NCBI RefSeq assembly: GCF_016458305.1
Contig: NZ_JAEMHL010000001.1
Location: 372,001-436,000, forward strand
Source: Geomonas anaerohicana
GTDB lineage: Bacteria > Desulfobacterota > Desulfuromonadia > Geobacterales > Geobacteraceae
DNA length: 64,000 nucleotides
Reading direction: 5' to 3'
This document shows, piece by piece, positions 52,867 to 61,812 of the stretch (positions within the stretch are counted from its first letter, which is position 1; each line of letters begins with the position of its first letter). The translations under genes and the position numbers were made by a program. Below the pieces are notes generated by a model. That model did no database searches and was not told where the DNA came from. It saw only the letters and a program-made list of their open reading frames with translations.

Positions 52867-55155
52867 ATGCCAGATCTAGAGACAGTCATAAAGCAGTTGA
52901 GTCGCTCCATCGTCGAGCACAAGAACACCTCGTATATGTCGTTCGAGGAGTTCATACAGCTCGTCACGGAGAAACCGGAACGGATGATGCGCAACATCTT
53001 CCAGCTCTTCCACGACATGGTGAGTAGCTACGTCAACGCCGGAACCGATGAGTACCCGGAGGATCCGGAGTCGATCAACTTCGTCCCCTACGACACCACC
53101 AAGCTCTTCGTGCAGAACTCCGACCGCCCGTTCTTCGCCGACCGCCTGTTCGCCAATCGTTTCATGAACCACGTGGCCGACATGAAGAGCGGGGCGCGCC
53201 AGAACAAGATCTACATCTTCGAGGGCCCCCCCGGCTCGGGCAAGAGTACCTTCCTCAACAACGTGCTGATGAAGTTCGAGGAGTACTCCAGCACCGACGA
53301 GGGGAGGACCTACGAGGTGGTCTGGCACCTAGATCGCCGCGTCTTGGGGAGTTTCAAGGAGCACCAGGTCAGCGCCTTCGTGGAAAAACTCTCCCACCTG
53401 CTCGACGAGTACGAACTGGAGAGTCACGACCACCTGGACACCCGGGCCCTGCTGCGCGGCGGCGACGTGGTCGAGGTTCCCTGCCCGTCGCACGACAGCC
53501 CGCTGCTCATGATCGACAAGGCCCAGCGGCGTGCCTTTTTCGACGATGTTTTCCAGAACGACTCCTTCAAATGGAAGCTCTTCACCGAGAAGGAGTACGA
53601 CTGGGTGTTCCGCGACTCGCCCTGCACCATCTGCACCTCCATCTTCCAGGCGCTCGCGGCGCGGCTCGACGACCCCGCCGACATCTTCCGGATGATCAAG
53701 GTGCGCCCCTATCGCTTCAACCGCAGGCTGGGCGAGGGGGTCACGGTGTTCAACCCGGGCGACAAATCCATGAAGATGAACATCCTCACCAACGACATGC
53801 TGCAGAGGAAGATCGACCTGCTCCTGGGCGACAGCAACGAGGTGAAGTACCTCTTCTCCAACTTCGCCAAGACCAACAACGGCATCTATGCCCTCATGGA
53901 CGTGAAGTCCCACAACGCCGAGCGGCTCCTGGAGCTGCACAACATCATCAGCGAAGGGATTCACAAGGTCGAGGACATCGAGGAGAACGTGCGCAGCCTT
54001 TTCATCGCGCTGATGAACCCCGAGGACGAGCGGAGCATCGAGGGGGTGCAGTCCTTCTCGGACCGCATCGAGTTCATCAACATCCCCTACGTCATGGATC
54101 TCAACACCGAGGTGGAGATCTACCGCAACATCTTCGGCAAGCACATCGATACCAGCTTCCTGCCGCGGGTGCTGCACAACTTCGCCCGGGTGATCATCTC
54201 GACCAGGATGAACGTGAAGTCGGACGCGCTTTTGGAGTGGATCGGCGATCCGGAAAAGTACCGGCTCTACTGCGACGAGAACCTGCAGATCCTGAAGATG
54301 GAGATCTACACCGGGCACATCCCGGATTGGCTCTCCGAGGAGGACAGGAAGCGCCTCAACGCCAAGCGCCGGAAGAAAATCATCGCCGAGAGCGAGCACG
54401 AAGGGGACCACGGCTTCTCGGGGCGCGAGTCCATCAAGATCTTCTCCGACTTCTACTCCGCCTACGCCAGGAAGGACAAGATGATCACCATGAACAACCT
54501 GTCCACTTTCTTCACGCGCTGGCACAAGGAGTTGAAGGAGTCGATCCCGGACGGGTTCATGGAATCGCTGGTGCACAACTACGACTACGTGGTGCTCCAG
54601 GAGGTGAAGGAGGCGCTCTACTACTACAACGAGGCCCAGATCGAGCGCGACATCCTGCACTACATGTTCGCGGTCAACTTCGAGCCGGGAGCCGTCGAGG
54701 TGTGCCGGTTCACGGGAGAGAAGCTGGAAATTACCGAGGAGTTCCTGGCGGGGATCGAGCGGCGCCTGCTGGGGGCCAAGGTGGAGGATGATGCACGGTT
54801 CGCATTCAGGCAGGAGACCCAGCGTGAGTATACCGGTAGGACGTTAACCCAGGAGATCATGGTGGAGGGGAAACGGGCACAGGATACGGCGCTGTACCAG
54901 TCGCTGCACGACCGCTACGTCTTCAACCTGAAGGAGAAGGTGCTGGAGCCGTTCCTGGAGAACGCCAACTTCCGCCGTGCCATCAAGGATTTCGACACGG
55001 AAGCCTTCAAGACCTACGACAAGCGCATCAGGGACGACGTGACCTTCCTGATCAACAACCTGAGTTCCGACAAGTTCAAGTACACCAAGCAGTGCGCCAA
55101 GGAAATCTGCGTCTACGTCATCGACAACGACCTCGCCCGCAAATTCCACGTGTAA
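52867..55155 (+). CDS. Second, divergent PrkA-type AAA kinase
   Basis: 762 aa, longer than the PrkA at 47544. Walker A is EGPPGSGKS at residues 119-127, preceded by an N-terminal helical region of about 90 aa. The central part (MKMNILTNDMLQRKIDLLLGDSNE, TNNGIYALMDVKSHNAERL) resembles the PrkA family, and the C-terminal region is long and charged. The SD AGGCGGA precedes the ATG. It is co-transcribed with spoVR. Two PrkA paralogues flanking yeaH and spoVR suggests two kinase inputs into one module. Kinase activity is inferred from the family. Confidence 0.86.
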   Translation: MPDLETVIKQLSRSIVEHKNTSYMSFEEFIQLVTEKPERMMRNIFQLFHDMVSSYVNAGTDEYPEDPESINFVPYDTTKLFVQNSDRPFFADRLFANRFMNHVADMKSGARQNKIYIFEGPPGSGKSTFLNNVLMKFEEYSSTDEGRTYEVVWHLDRRVLGSFKEHQVSAFVEKLSHLLDEYELESHDHLDTRALLRGGDVVEVPCPSHDSPLLMIDKAQRRAFFDDVFQNDSFKWKLFTEKEYDWVFRDSPCTICTSIFQALAARLDDPADIFRMIKVRPYRFNRRLGEGVTVFNPGDKSMKMNILTNDMLQRKIDLLLGDSNEVKYLFSNFAKTNNGIYALMDVKSHNAERLLELHNIISEGIHKVEDIEENVRSLFIALMNPEDERSIEGVQSFSDRIEFINIPYVMDLNTEVEIYRNIFGKHIDTSFLPRVLHNFARVIISTRMNVKSDALLEWIGDPEKYRLYCDENLQILKMEIYTGHIPDWLSEEDRKRLNAKRRKKIIAESEHEGDHGFSGRESIKIFSDFYSAYARKDKMITMNNLSTFFTRWHKELKESIPDGFMESLVHNYDYVVLQEVKEALYYYNEAQIERDILHYMFAVNFEPGAVEVCRFTGEKLEITEEFLAGIERRLLGAKVEDDARFAFRQETQREYTGRTLTQEIMVEGKRAQDTALYQSLHDRYVFNLKEKVLEPFLENANFRRAIKDFDTEAFKTYDKRIRDDVTFLINNLSSDKFKYTKQCAKEICVYVIDNDLARKFHV

Positions 55156-55160
55156 GCCAA

Positions 55161-55199
55161 CCCTCCCAGTCAGTCCCCTCCCCCTCCGGGGGAGGGAGT
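55161..55199. repeat. CCCCTCCGGGGGAGGG palindrome
   Basis: GTCCCCTCCCCCTCCGGGGG followed by AGGGAG between the second kinase and the convergent chemoreceptor gene. It may also serve as a terminator-like hairpin. Confidence 0.78.
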
Positions 55200-55221
55200 C
55201 ACAGCACTTCCGTTACCCTTT

Positions 55222-56406
55222 TTACGCCGCCACCCTGAAGCGACTCACCATGTCCTGCAGTGCCCGCGCGGAGTTGGCAAGGTCCTCGGCGGCCCGGGCA
55301 GACTCCTGTGCGCCCCCTGCGGTTTCCTGCACCACACCGATGATCTGGCGCATGCTCTCGGAGATGTTGATCGTGGTTGCAGACTGCTGTTCGGCCGCGG
55401 TAGCGACCTGTGAGACATACTCCAAAAGAGGAGTGATGTGTTCCTTGATGGTCCCGATGGCGCGGCTGGAATGTTGCACGTCATCGGTGCCGCTCCTGAC
55501 GCTGTTCGCGCTGCGCTCCATCAGTGCCACAACGTTCTTCACATCCCCTTGCAACGACGCGATGATCGACTGTACTTCGCGGGTGGACGAGGTGGTCCGC
55601 TCCGCGAGCCTTCTGACCTCGTCGGCGACCACCGCGAACCCGCGCCCCTGTTCGCCGGCACGCGCGGCCTCAATGGCGGCATTAAGCGCGAGGAGATTGG
55701 TCTGGTCGGCGATGTCTTCGATAGCAACAACGATGTCCCCGATCTTGTCCGAGTTGGAACCAAGGGCCTTGACGGCGTCGACGGTCCCTGTCACCATCTG
55801 CTCGATTTCTCCCATGACCGAGGTCATGCGTGTGATGGTTTCTTCCCCCTTGCTGGTCGCGGTGTTGGTACTTCCCGCCCGGTCCGCCATCTTTTGGCAA
55901 CTGAGCGCGATGTCGCTGCTGACCCCCGCCATCTCGCCGACGGCGCTGGAAACCGAGCTCGATTGCTGCGAGGCGTGCTCCGTCCCCTCGGCCATCCTGG
56001 TAGAGGTGTTGCTCAGTTGACTGGAGGCGCTGGCGAGTTCGTCGGCGGTTTGCTGGATCCCTTGGATCATCCCACGCATGGAAGTCTGCAGTTTCTGCAG
56101 GGACCTGAGCATCTGACTGATTTCATTACGGCGGTTCACCACGATCTCTTCGCTGAGGTCCCCCTGGGCCATGGTCTCCAGGTAGCGCATGGTGCGCGCC
56201 AGCGGGGTCCTTATGGACCAGATGTTGATGGCGCCAAAGGCGCCGCCCAGAACGATGAAAAGGGTGAGTGAGCCATACTTGATCAGCAGGGAATCGGCCT
56301 GGGCGGCAACTGCGGTAGCGATCAGGCAGAGGCTGTAGCAGATGCACAGCAGGCTGAGCCTGAACTTGATGGTGAAGTTGAGGTAAAGGTTCAAAATTTC
56401 CTTCAT
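55222..56406 (-). CDS. Methyl-accepting chemotaxis protein without a periplasmic sensor
   Basis: 394 aa. Two hydrophobic segments (about 14-36 and 44-63) are separated by fewer than ten residues, so there is virtually no periplasmic ligand domain. A HAMP-like region (about 64-115) and the methyl-accepting coiled coil follow. The conserved hairpin tip reads EDIADQTNLLALNAAIEAARAGEQGRGFAVVADEVR. The protein ends FRVAA without the NWETF-type CheR tether. The SD GGAGAAGG is close to the ATG. No che genes are nearby. It may sense membrane state or internal signals; that is inference. Confidence 0.92.
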   Translation of the reverse strand: MKEILNLYLNFTIKFRLSLLCICYSLCLIATAVAAQADSLLIKYGSLTLFIVLGGAFGAINIWSIRTPLARTMRYLETMAQGDLSEEIVVNRRNEISQMLRSLQKLQTSMRGMIQGIQQTADELASASSQLSNTSTRMAEGTEHASQQSSSVSSAVGEMAGVSSDIALSCQKMADRAGSTNTATSKGEETITRMTSVMGEIEQMVTGTVDAVKALGSNSDKIGDIVVAIEDIADQTNLLALNAAIEAARAGEQGRGFAVVADEVRRLAERTTSSTREVQSIIASLQGDVKNVVALMERSANSVRSGTDDVQHSSRAIGTIKEHITPLLEYVSQVATAAEQQSATTINISESMRQIIGVVQETAGGAQESARAAEDLANSARALQDMVSRFRVAA

Positions 56407-56559
56407 GTCCTTCTCCTTGCTGACGCCTTAGGGCCGTACCGCTGCTGTGAACGTTGTTTCAGTGGTGCAGGTCACTTATCGGGAGATGCGGTTTGTACTT
56501 GAGACGTGTTGTAAACAAAAGAGCTGGTGTTGGTGAAAAATAATGTATTGTCCGCTGCC

Positions 56560-56596
56560 ACCCTCACCCTAGCCACTCCCGGAGGGAGGGGGGACG
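56560..56596. repeat. Dispersed CCCTCACCCT...GGAGGGAGGGGG element
   Basis: A degenerate inverted repeat in the 300-base divergent gap between the chemoreceptor and 4Fe-4S protein genes. I see no other clear element in that gap. Confidence 0.6.
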
Positions 56597-56706
56597 TGGC
56601 AGCATCTGGTCGAAGATGATGGCGAATCAGGAAAAAGGATGGCTGTCGTTGCAGATCGTGATAAGGTGTCCTGGCCGTTTCTGTAACTTGCCAGGAGGTG
56701 TCAGAG

Positions 56707-57549
56707 ATGAGAGAAGCCCTGTGCCGGATGATCGAGCGGTTCGTCCAGGAGGAGCCGGGTAACCGGTTCCCGGATGACAGTGCGCCCTACTTCACCGAGC
56801 CGTTGCTCGGCTTCGCGGCTGCCGATGATCCTTTATTCACGCAGTACCAGACCGTGATCGGCCCCTTCCATCTCACCCCGACGGAACTCGCGCAGCGGGA
56901 AGACCCGCCCTGGCAACCGGCCACGGTCATCTGCTGGGCCCTCCCCATCTCGGAACAGACCCGCCGTAGCAACCGCAGCGAGACCACCTATCCCTCCCGC
57001 GCCTGGGCGCTGACCAGGCAGCACGGCGAAGCCTTCAACGCTGCCCTGCGCCGCCAGGTGGTGCAGTTCCTGGTCGATGCCGGTTACCGCGCCTTCGCGC
57101 CGCAGTTGCACCCGGCCTGGCGGGAGTACCCGGACTCACCGGTCGGGATCGCGTCTTCCTGGTCGGAGCGCCACGCCGCCTACGCTGCGGGGCTGGGGAC
57201 CTTCAGCCTCAACGACGCCCTGATCACCTCCCGCGGCATCGCTCACCGACTAGGTAGCGTCGTCACCGACCTCGCCATCGAGCCGAGCACGCGGCCGTGG
57301 AGCGATCACCGATCCAACTGCCTGTGGTACCGGGAGGGGAGCTGCGGGGCGTGCATCGGACGCTGTCCGGTCGGTGCGCTTTCCAGGGACGGGCATGACA
57401 AGGCCATTTGCCGCGGCTACGTTTATGGGACGGTCCCCGGGGCAGTGGGCGAACGGTATGGGGTCACCAGCACCGGCTGCGGCCTGTGCCAGACCAGGGT
57501 CCCCTGCGAGGAGAGGATTCCGGTGGGTAAAAAAACTCCCTCACCCTGA
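56707..57549 (+). CDS. 4Fe-4S double-cluster protein related to epoxyqueuosine reductase
   Basis: 280 aa. The C-terminal part has SCGACIGRCPVGALS (CxxCxxxCP) and a second set GCGLCQTRVPCEERIP, the double 4Fe-4S arrangement of QueG-like proteins. The N-terminal part (SEQTRRSNRSETTYPSRAWALTRQ and ASSWSERHAAYAAGLGTFSLND) resembles the corresponding QueG region but is short; QueG is about 370-380 aa. It is better called a QueG-like reductase than QueG itself. ATG 56707 is 8 bases after AGGAGG; an in-frame GTG at 56698 overlaps that SD and is rejected. The stop codon lies inside a dispersed repeat, so the last residues (TPSP) come from repeat sequence. Confidence 0.8.
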   Translation: MREALCRMIERFVQEEPGNRFPDDSAPYFTEPLLGFAAADDPLFTQYQTVIGPFHLTPTELAQREDPPWQPATVICWALPISEQTRRSNRSETTYPSRAWALTRQHGEAFNAALRRQVVQFLVDAGYRAFAPQLHPAWREYPDSPVGIASSWSERHAAYAAGLGTFSLNDALITSRGIAHRLGSVVTDLAIEPSTRPWSDHRSNCLWYREGSCGACIGRCPVGALSRDGHDKAICRGYVYGTVPGAVGERYGVTSTGCGLCQTRVPCEERIPVGKKTPSP

Positions 57550-57571
57550 CCCTCTCGCTGAGGGAGAGGGG
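57536..57571. repeat. CTCACCCTGACCCTCTC...GAGGGAGAGGGG element
   Basis: Dispersed palindrome overlapping the 3' end of the 4Fe-4S gene. It is the same type of element that lies inside the giant surface gene at 16191-16228. Confidence 0.75.
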
Positions 57572-57609
57572 ATGTGGACCTCTATGGTGAAAGATGGTAA
57601 GGGATAGAA

Positions 57610-57646
57610 AAGAAAGGGGCACCCCCGTGAGGAGGTGCCCCTTTTT
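57610..57646. terminator. Intrinsic terminator between convergent genes
   Basis: AAAGGGGCACC pairs with GGTGCCCCTTT, followed by TT on the plus strand and preceded by A-rich sequence, so it can work on both strands. Confidence 0.88.
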
Positions 57647-57670
57647 ACGTTGCTGCCCGGACCGGCATCG

Positions 57671-58564
57671 TCACTTCTTCTTGCCGTTCCCCTTGGCGCC
57701 GATGGCTGTCTGCATCGCCTCGCCCATCTTGGTCGGGCTGGAGGCGACGGTCACGCCGCACTCGGTGAGGGTGCGAATCTTGTCCTCCGCCTTGCCCTTG
57801 CCCCCGGTGATGATGGCGCCGGCGTGCCCCATCCTCTTGCCCGGCGGCGCGGTGACCCCGGCGATGAAGGCCGCCACCGGCTTTTTCATGTGCTCCTGGA
57901 TCCAGTGCGCGGCGTCCTCCTCGGCGGATCCCCCGATTTCACCGATCATGAACACCCCTTCCGTGCCCGGGTCCTCGTTGAAGAGCTTGAGCACGTCGAT
58001 GAAGTTCATGCCGATGATGGGGTCGCCCCCGATCCCGACGCAGGTCGATTGGCCGAGCCCCATGTCGGTGAGCTGTTTGACCGCCTCGTAGGTGAGGGTG
58101 CCGGAGCGCGAGACGACGCCGATCTTGCCCGGCCTGTGGATGTGCCCGGGCATGATGCCGATCTTGCACTCGCCGGGCGTGATCACGCCGGGGCAGTTGG
58201 GGCCTACCAGGCGCATCTTGCTCTGCTTGAGCACCGCCTTCACCGGGACCATGTCGCGCACCGGGATCCCCTCGGTGATGCAGACGGCGAGCTCGAGGCC
58301 GGCTGCCGCCGATTCGAGGATGGCGTCGGCGGCCCCCGGCGGCGGCACGAAGATCATGGAGACGTTGGCGTTGGTGTACTTCACCGCCTCGGCCACGGTG
58401 TTGAAGACCGGGATCCCCTCGATGTGGATGCCGCCCTTGCCGGGCGTGACACCGGCCACGATGTTGCTGCCGTACTCACGGCACTGCTGGGTGTGAAACA
58501 GGCCGCTGCGGCCGGTGATCCCCTGCACTACTATCCTGGATGAATTGTTGATCAATATGGACAT
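57671..58564 (-). CDS. sucD: Succinyl-CoA synthetase alpha subunit
   Basis: 297-aa subunit that carries the phosphohistidine in the reversible succinyl-CoA to succinate step. The CoA-binding Rossmann region is at the start (GITGRSG), and the active-site His is H247 in [12 protein letters not shown]. The ending GKGNGKKK is basic. ATG with GGGAG upstream. It is 24 bases after sucC. Confidence 0.95.
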   Translation of the reverse strand: MSILINNSSRIVVQGITGRSGLFHTQQCREYGSNIVAGVTPGKGGIHIEGIPVFNTVAEAVKYTNANVSMIFVPPPGAADAILESAAAGLELAVCITEGIPVRDMVPVKAVLKQSKMRLVGPNCPGVITPGECKIGIMPGHIHRPGKIGVVSRSGTLTYEAVKQLTDMGLGQSTCVGIGGDPIIGMNFIDVLKLFNEDPGTEGVFMIGEIGGSAEEDAAHWIQEHMKKPVAAFIAGVTAPPGKRMGHAGAIITGGKGKAEDKIRTLTECGVTVASSPTKMGEAMQTAIGAKGNGKKK

Positions 58565-58588
58565 AGGCTTATCTCCCGAATATGTAGA

Positions 58589-59746
58589 TTACCCCAGCAT
58601 TCCCACGATCTTCGAGGCGGCATCGCCCAGGTTGTCGCTGCACTGGACGTTCAGGCCGCTCTCGGTGAGGAGCCGTTTCCCTTCTTCGACCTGGCTGCCG
58701 TCCATGCGCACCACGATGGGGAGGGTGCAGTTCACCTCGCTGGCCGCCTCGATGATACCGTGGGCGATCACGTCGCAGCGCATGATGCCGCCGAAGATGT
58801 TGACGAAGATCCCTTTCACGTCGGCGTCCTGCAGGATGATCTTGAAGGCCTCCGCCACCTTCTCACGGGTGGCCCCACCCCCGACGTCGAGGAAGTTGGC
58901 GGGCTCCCCGCCGAACTCCTTGAGCACGTCAAGCGTGGCCATGGCCAGCCCGGCGCCGTTGACCAGGCAGCCGATGGAGCCGGAGAGCTTGATGTAGGCC
59001 AGGTCGTACTTGCCGGCGTTGATCTCCAGCGGGTCGAGCTGGGAGTAGTCCATCATGTCGGGATATTCACGGTGCCTGAAGATGGCGTTGTCGTCGAAGG
59101 TGATCTTGGCGTCCATGGCCATGAGCCATCCGGCCCTGGTGACCACCAGCGGGTTGATCTCCACCAGCGCGCAGTCCTTCTCCAGGCAGACCCGGTACAG
59201 GTTTTGGATCAGGTTGACGCAGTCCTCGCAGACGCTCCCGGACAGGCCGAGCTGCAGGGCGATCTGCCGTGCCTGGTACGATCTGAGCCCGAGGAACGGG
59301 TCGATGGTCAGGGTGTGGATCTTCTCCGGTGTCTTGGAGGCGACCTCCTCGATTTCCATGCCGCCTTCGGCGGAGGCGATCAGGACGTAGCGGGACGTGC
59401 TCCGGTCCAGGGTGATGGAGAGGTAGAACTCGCGGGCGATCTCCACCGCCTCCTCTACCAGTATGCGCCGGACCTTGAGCCCTTCGGGGCCGGTCTGGGG
59501 CGTGACCAGGGTCTTGCCGAACAGTTCCTTCGCGTACTCCTGGGCCTGTTCCGGATGGTGCACGAGCCTGACGCCGCCCGCCTTGCCGCGTCCGCCGGCA
59601 TAGATCTGCGCCTTGACCACGCAGCGCCCCCCCATCTCCTTGGCTGCCCGCTCCACCTGGTCGGCGGTGAGCGCGACGCGACCACGAGGGATGGGGATGC
59701 CGAACGAATTCAGTATCTCCTTGGCCTGATACTCATGAATGTTCAT
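58589..59746 (-). CDS. sucC: Succinyl-CoA synthetase beta subunit
   Basis: 385-aa ATP-grasp subunit that binds ADP or [25 protein letters not shown] at the start is typical, with [14 protein letters not shown] and the C-terminal [13 protein letters not shown]. The SD is GGAGAACAGG. Co-transcribed with sucD. The pair serves the oxidative TCA cycle used by Geobacterales to oxidise acetate. Nucleotide specificity was not determined. Confidence 0.95.
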   Translation of the reverse strand: MNIHEYQAKEILNSFGIPIPRGRVALTADQVERAAKEMGGRCVVKAQIYAGGRGKAGGVRLVHHPEQAQEYAKELFGKTLVTPQTGPEGLKVRRILVEEAVEIAREFYLSITLDRSTSRYVLIASAEGGMEIEEVASKTPEKIHTLTIDPFLGLRSYQARQIALQLGLSGSVCEDCVNLIQNLYRVCLEKDCALVEINPLVVTRAGWLMAMDAKITFDDNAIFRHREYPDMMDYSQLDPLEINAGKYDLAYIKLSGSIGCLVNGAGLAMATLDVLKEFGGEPANFLDVGGGATREKVAEAFKIILQDADVKGIFVNIFGGIMRCDVIAHGIIEAASEVNCTLPIVVRMDGSQVEEGKRLLTESGLNVQCSDNLGDAASKIVGMLG

Positions 59747-59913
59747 CCTGTTCTCCTATGGTGCCGCTTTGGATTTAGCCTGATGCAGCTTGTGTTAAGA
59801 AGGTAAGCTTTCAGAATCGTGGGGGTATGGCGGAGCGACCGGAGGCGCCTCCCGTACTCTTATCGGCACGTCGTCGCTGGAAATTCAAATTAAGATCAAA
59901 TACTATCACAATT

Positions 59914-59947
59914 AAAAAAAAGAGAAGCCCGACGGGGCTTCTCTTTT
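59914..59947 (-). terminator. Intrinsic terminator of the small exported protein gene
   Basis: On the minus strand, AAAAGAGAAGCCCCG pairs with CGGGCTTCTCTTTT, followed by a T run. Confidence 0.9.
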
Positions 59948-59974
59948 GACCTTTCCTTCACCTTTTGCCTGCCG

Positions 59975-60292
59975 CTATCTGGTCTGGATTCTGCGGCGTA
60001 CCTCGATTCTTTCCGTGCCTTTGCTGCACTGCAGTTCGACGTCGGAAGACGCAGTAAAGTTGCCGCCAGGGTTCTTGCGGGCGGCGCGACCCTGTCGCTC
60101 CAGCGCGATCTTCCTGCACTTTTCCAGCACTGCCTGGACGTCGTCACCGGTCACGTCGGCGACCTCGAAACGGTGCTTGCGTGCCACGATCCCTTCCCCC
60201 TGGGTGCTGATGATGTTCCCCCGGCAGACGAGTTCTTCGGCGCCGGCAGTACCGGCCAATAACAGCAAAATGCCTACGACAAGGACTTTCAT
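59975..60292 (-). CDS. Small exported protein of unknown function
   Basis: 105 aa. A signal peptide (cleavage near AGA-E, residue 18) is followed by a short mature domain with three Cys (VCRGN, EKCRKI, LQCSKG). The ATG at 60292 has GGAGGCGG immediately upstream; the frame upstream to 60442 runs through an inverted dispersed repeat and is not coding. Periplasmic location is expected. I do not recognise the family. Confidence 0.75.
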   Translation of the reverse strand: MKVLVVGILLLLAGTAGAEELVCRGNIISTQGEGIVARKHRFEVADVTGDDVQAVLEKCRKIALERQGRAARKNPGGNFTASSDVELQCSKGTERIEVRRRIQTR

Positions 60293-60310
60293 TACCGCCT
60301 CCGCTTCCGA

Positions 60311-60412
60311 GGGACTGGCTCCGCGAGGTGCCTGTCCCCTTAGTGCTCGGGTAAGCTGGCGGAGCGGAATAGAGCGTACCGCTAGAGGGACAGGCACCAG
60401 TCGGAGCCAGTA
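60311..60412. repeat. Inverted pair of the GGGACTGGCTCCG...GCCTGTCCC element
   Basis: Left arm about 60311-60338 and right arm about 60387-60412 are near-perfect inverted copies of each other (ACTGGCTCCG-GGTGCCTGTCCC against GGGACAGGCACC-CGGAGCCAGT). A single copy is at 33572. The pair could fold into a long hairpin in RNA. Confidence 0.78.
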
Positions 60413-60445
60413 CCTTCTGCTAAGTGTATGATACCAGCCCAACCG

Positions 60446-60940
60446 CTACTCCTCGCCGGTGTTGTTGCTGCGCCTGCCCTGGGCCCGGAGCTCCCTGCGC
60501 GAGAGCCGCCCCGGGGCGCGTGTCGAGTTTTGGGCGGCGGGCGCGCGCTCTGCCACCGGCGGCGTCGGGGATACAGCGGCTGCCGCAGGTGCACCCGCCG
60601 CCTGAGGCGCAGCCGCCTGGGGGGGCTGCGGTGGTTCCGGCGCGGCCGTGGGCAGCATCGACGGGGCTTGCTGCACCAGCTGCGGTCGGGCGGGTGCGGG
60701 CGCGGTGCTGCGGCCCGCAGTGGCAGGTGCTGCCGGTGTTGGCGGCTGTGCCGTCGCCAGGCCTCCCAGTTTGCCGGTTGCCACGTCGAGCACCCGCGCC
60801 TTTTTCAGGTAGCGCGCCGGGATCTCGTGCAGGCTGTTGGTGTAGAACCTGGTCCCGGTGCTGTCTTTCCAGGTGTAGATGTCGGCGCAAGCAGCCGTTG
60901 CAGTCATAAAAACCATCAGGACTACCAAAAGACCCTTCAT
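60446..60940 (-). CDS. DUF4124-type exported protein with a Pro/Ala-rich tail
   Basis: 164 aa. Signal peptide to about residue 19, then a short DUF4124 domain (DIYTWKDSTGTRFYTNSLHEIP). From about 65 the sequence is Pro/Ala/Gln-rich and disordered, ending basic. The SD GGGAGG is well placed. DUF4124 proteins are periplasmic with no agreed role. Low-complexity composition makes the C-terminal length likely to vary between strains. Confidence 0.82.
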   Translation of the reverse strand: MKGLLVVLMVFMTATAACADIYTWKDSTGTRFYTNSLHEIPARYLKKARVLDVATGKLGGLATAQPPTPAAPATAGRSTAPAPARPQLVQQAPSMLPTAAPEPPQPPQAAAPQAAGAPAAAAVSPTPPVAERAPAAQNSTRAPGRLSRRELRAQGRRSNNTGEE

Positions 60941-61140
60941 TTTACCTCCCAGGCAATGCAGGCAACGTCACTTATTATTCAGGATATCCCCTTCTGCTTC
61001 AAGCCAAAAAGGTGAAGATACTTTTCGGCAGATGTGGCTCTTTCTTAACCAGGTGCCCGTCATGCAATATTTGGCCGCCTATGCTATCCTAAGGGTTATG
61101 CAAGAGGATATGTTTTCAACAACCTACAGGAGATCGCGCC

Positions 61141-61656
61141 ATGAACTTAGGAAGACTCATTCTGGTTTTTTTGTTCTTTCTCGCGGCGGCAGTAGGTATC
61201 GAAGCTGACGCCGCTTCCCGTATCAAGGTCTATTCAGCCGAAAAGGGGAACTACATCATGTCTGACGAGGTAGTGAAAACCAACGCGGAATGGAAGAAGA
61301 TATTGACCCCTGAGCAGTATCACATCCTTCGGGAAAAGGGGACCGAGCGTGCCTTCACCGGCAAATATGCAGCTACCCATGATCACGGTATCTACCGTTG
61401 CGCCGGGTGCGGATTGGACCTTTTCAAGTCCGAGGACAAGTTCGAATCCGGTACGGGGTGGCCCAGCTTTACCCAGCCGATAGCCAAGGAAAACGTGAAG
61501 ACCGAGACCGACCGCAGCTTCTTCAGCACGCGGACCGAAGTGTTGTGCCGCCGCTGCGGTGGCCACCTGGGGCATGTCTTCAACGACGGACCCAAGCCCA
61601 CCGGGCTGCGCTACTGCATGAACTCCGCCGCGCTGCAGTTCGTGGCGACCAAGTAA
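61141..61656 (+). CDS. msrB: Exported peptide-methionine (R)-S-oxide reductase
   Basis: 171 aa. An N-terminal signal peptide (about 1-25) precedes the MsrB domain. Zinc-binding Cys pairs CAGC and CRRC and the catalytic C159 (RYCMNSAAL) are present, with GTGWPSF and [10 protein letters not shown]. It repairs the R-sulfoxide of methionine in exported proteins. The SD is AGGAG. The export signal sets it apart from the usual cytoplasmic enzyme and matches the exported MsrA downstream. Confidence 0.93.
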   Translation: MNLGRLILVFLFFLAAAVGIEADAASRIKVYSAEKGNYIMSDEVVKTNAEWKKILTPEQYHILREKGTERAFTGKYAATHDHGIYRCAGCGLDLFKSEDKFESGTGWPSFTQPIAKENVKTETDRSFFSTRTEVLCRRCGGHLGHVFNDGPKPTGLRYCMNSAALQFVATK

Positions 61657-61685
61657 GAGGGAGACGGATAGAAACCCGAAGGCTT

Positions 61686-61787
61686 TAACGCAAAGGCGCC
61701 AAGGCGCAGAGGCGCGGCGGGAACCTCTAAAAACTTTGACTGCTTGTCTTGGCGACTTTGCGCCTCCGCGTCTTTGCGTTGAGGCAG
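61686..61787. repeat. Inverted CGCAAAGGCGC...GCGCCTCCGCGTCTTTGCG element
   Basis: A GCAAAGGCGCCAAGGCGCAGAGGCGC arm and a facing GGCGACTTTGCGCCTCCGCG arm with a TTTGCGTTG end, between msrB and msrA. It is of a type often repeated in bacterial genomes. Confidence 0.7.
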
Positions 61788-61812
61788 TTGTGGTTTTGGG
61801 GGAGGCATCAAC

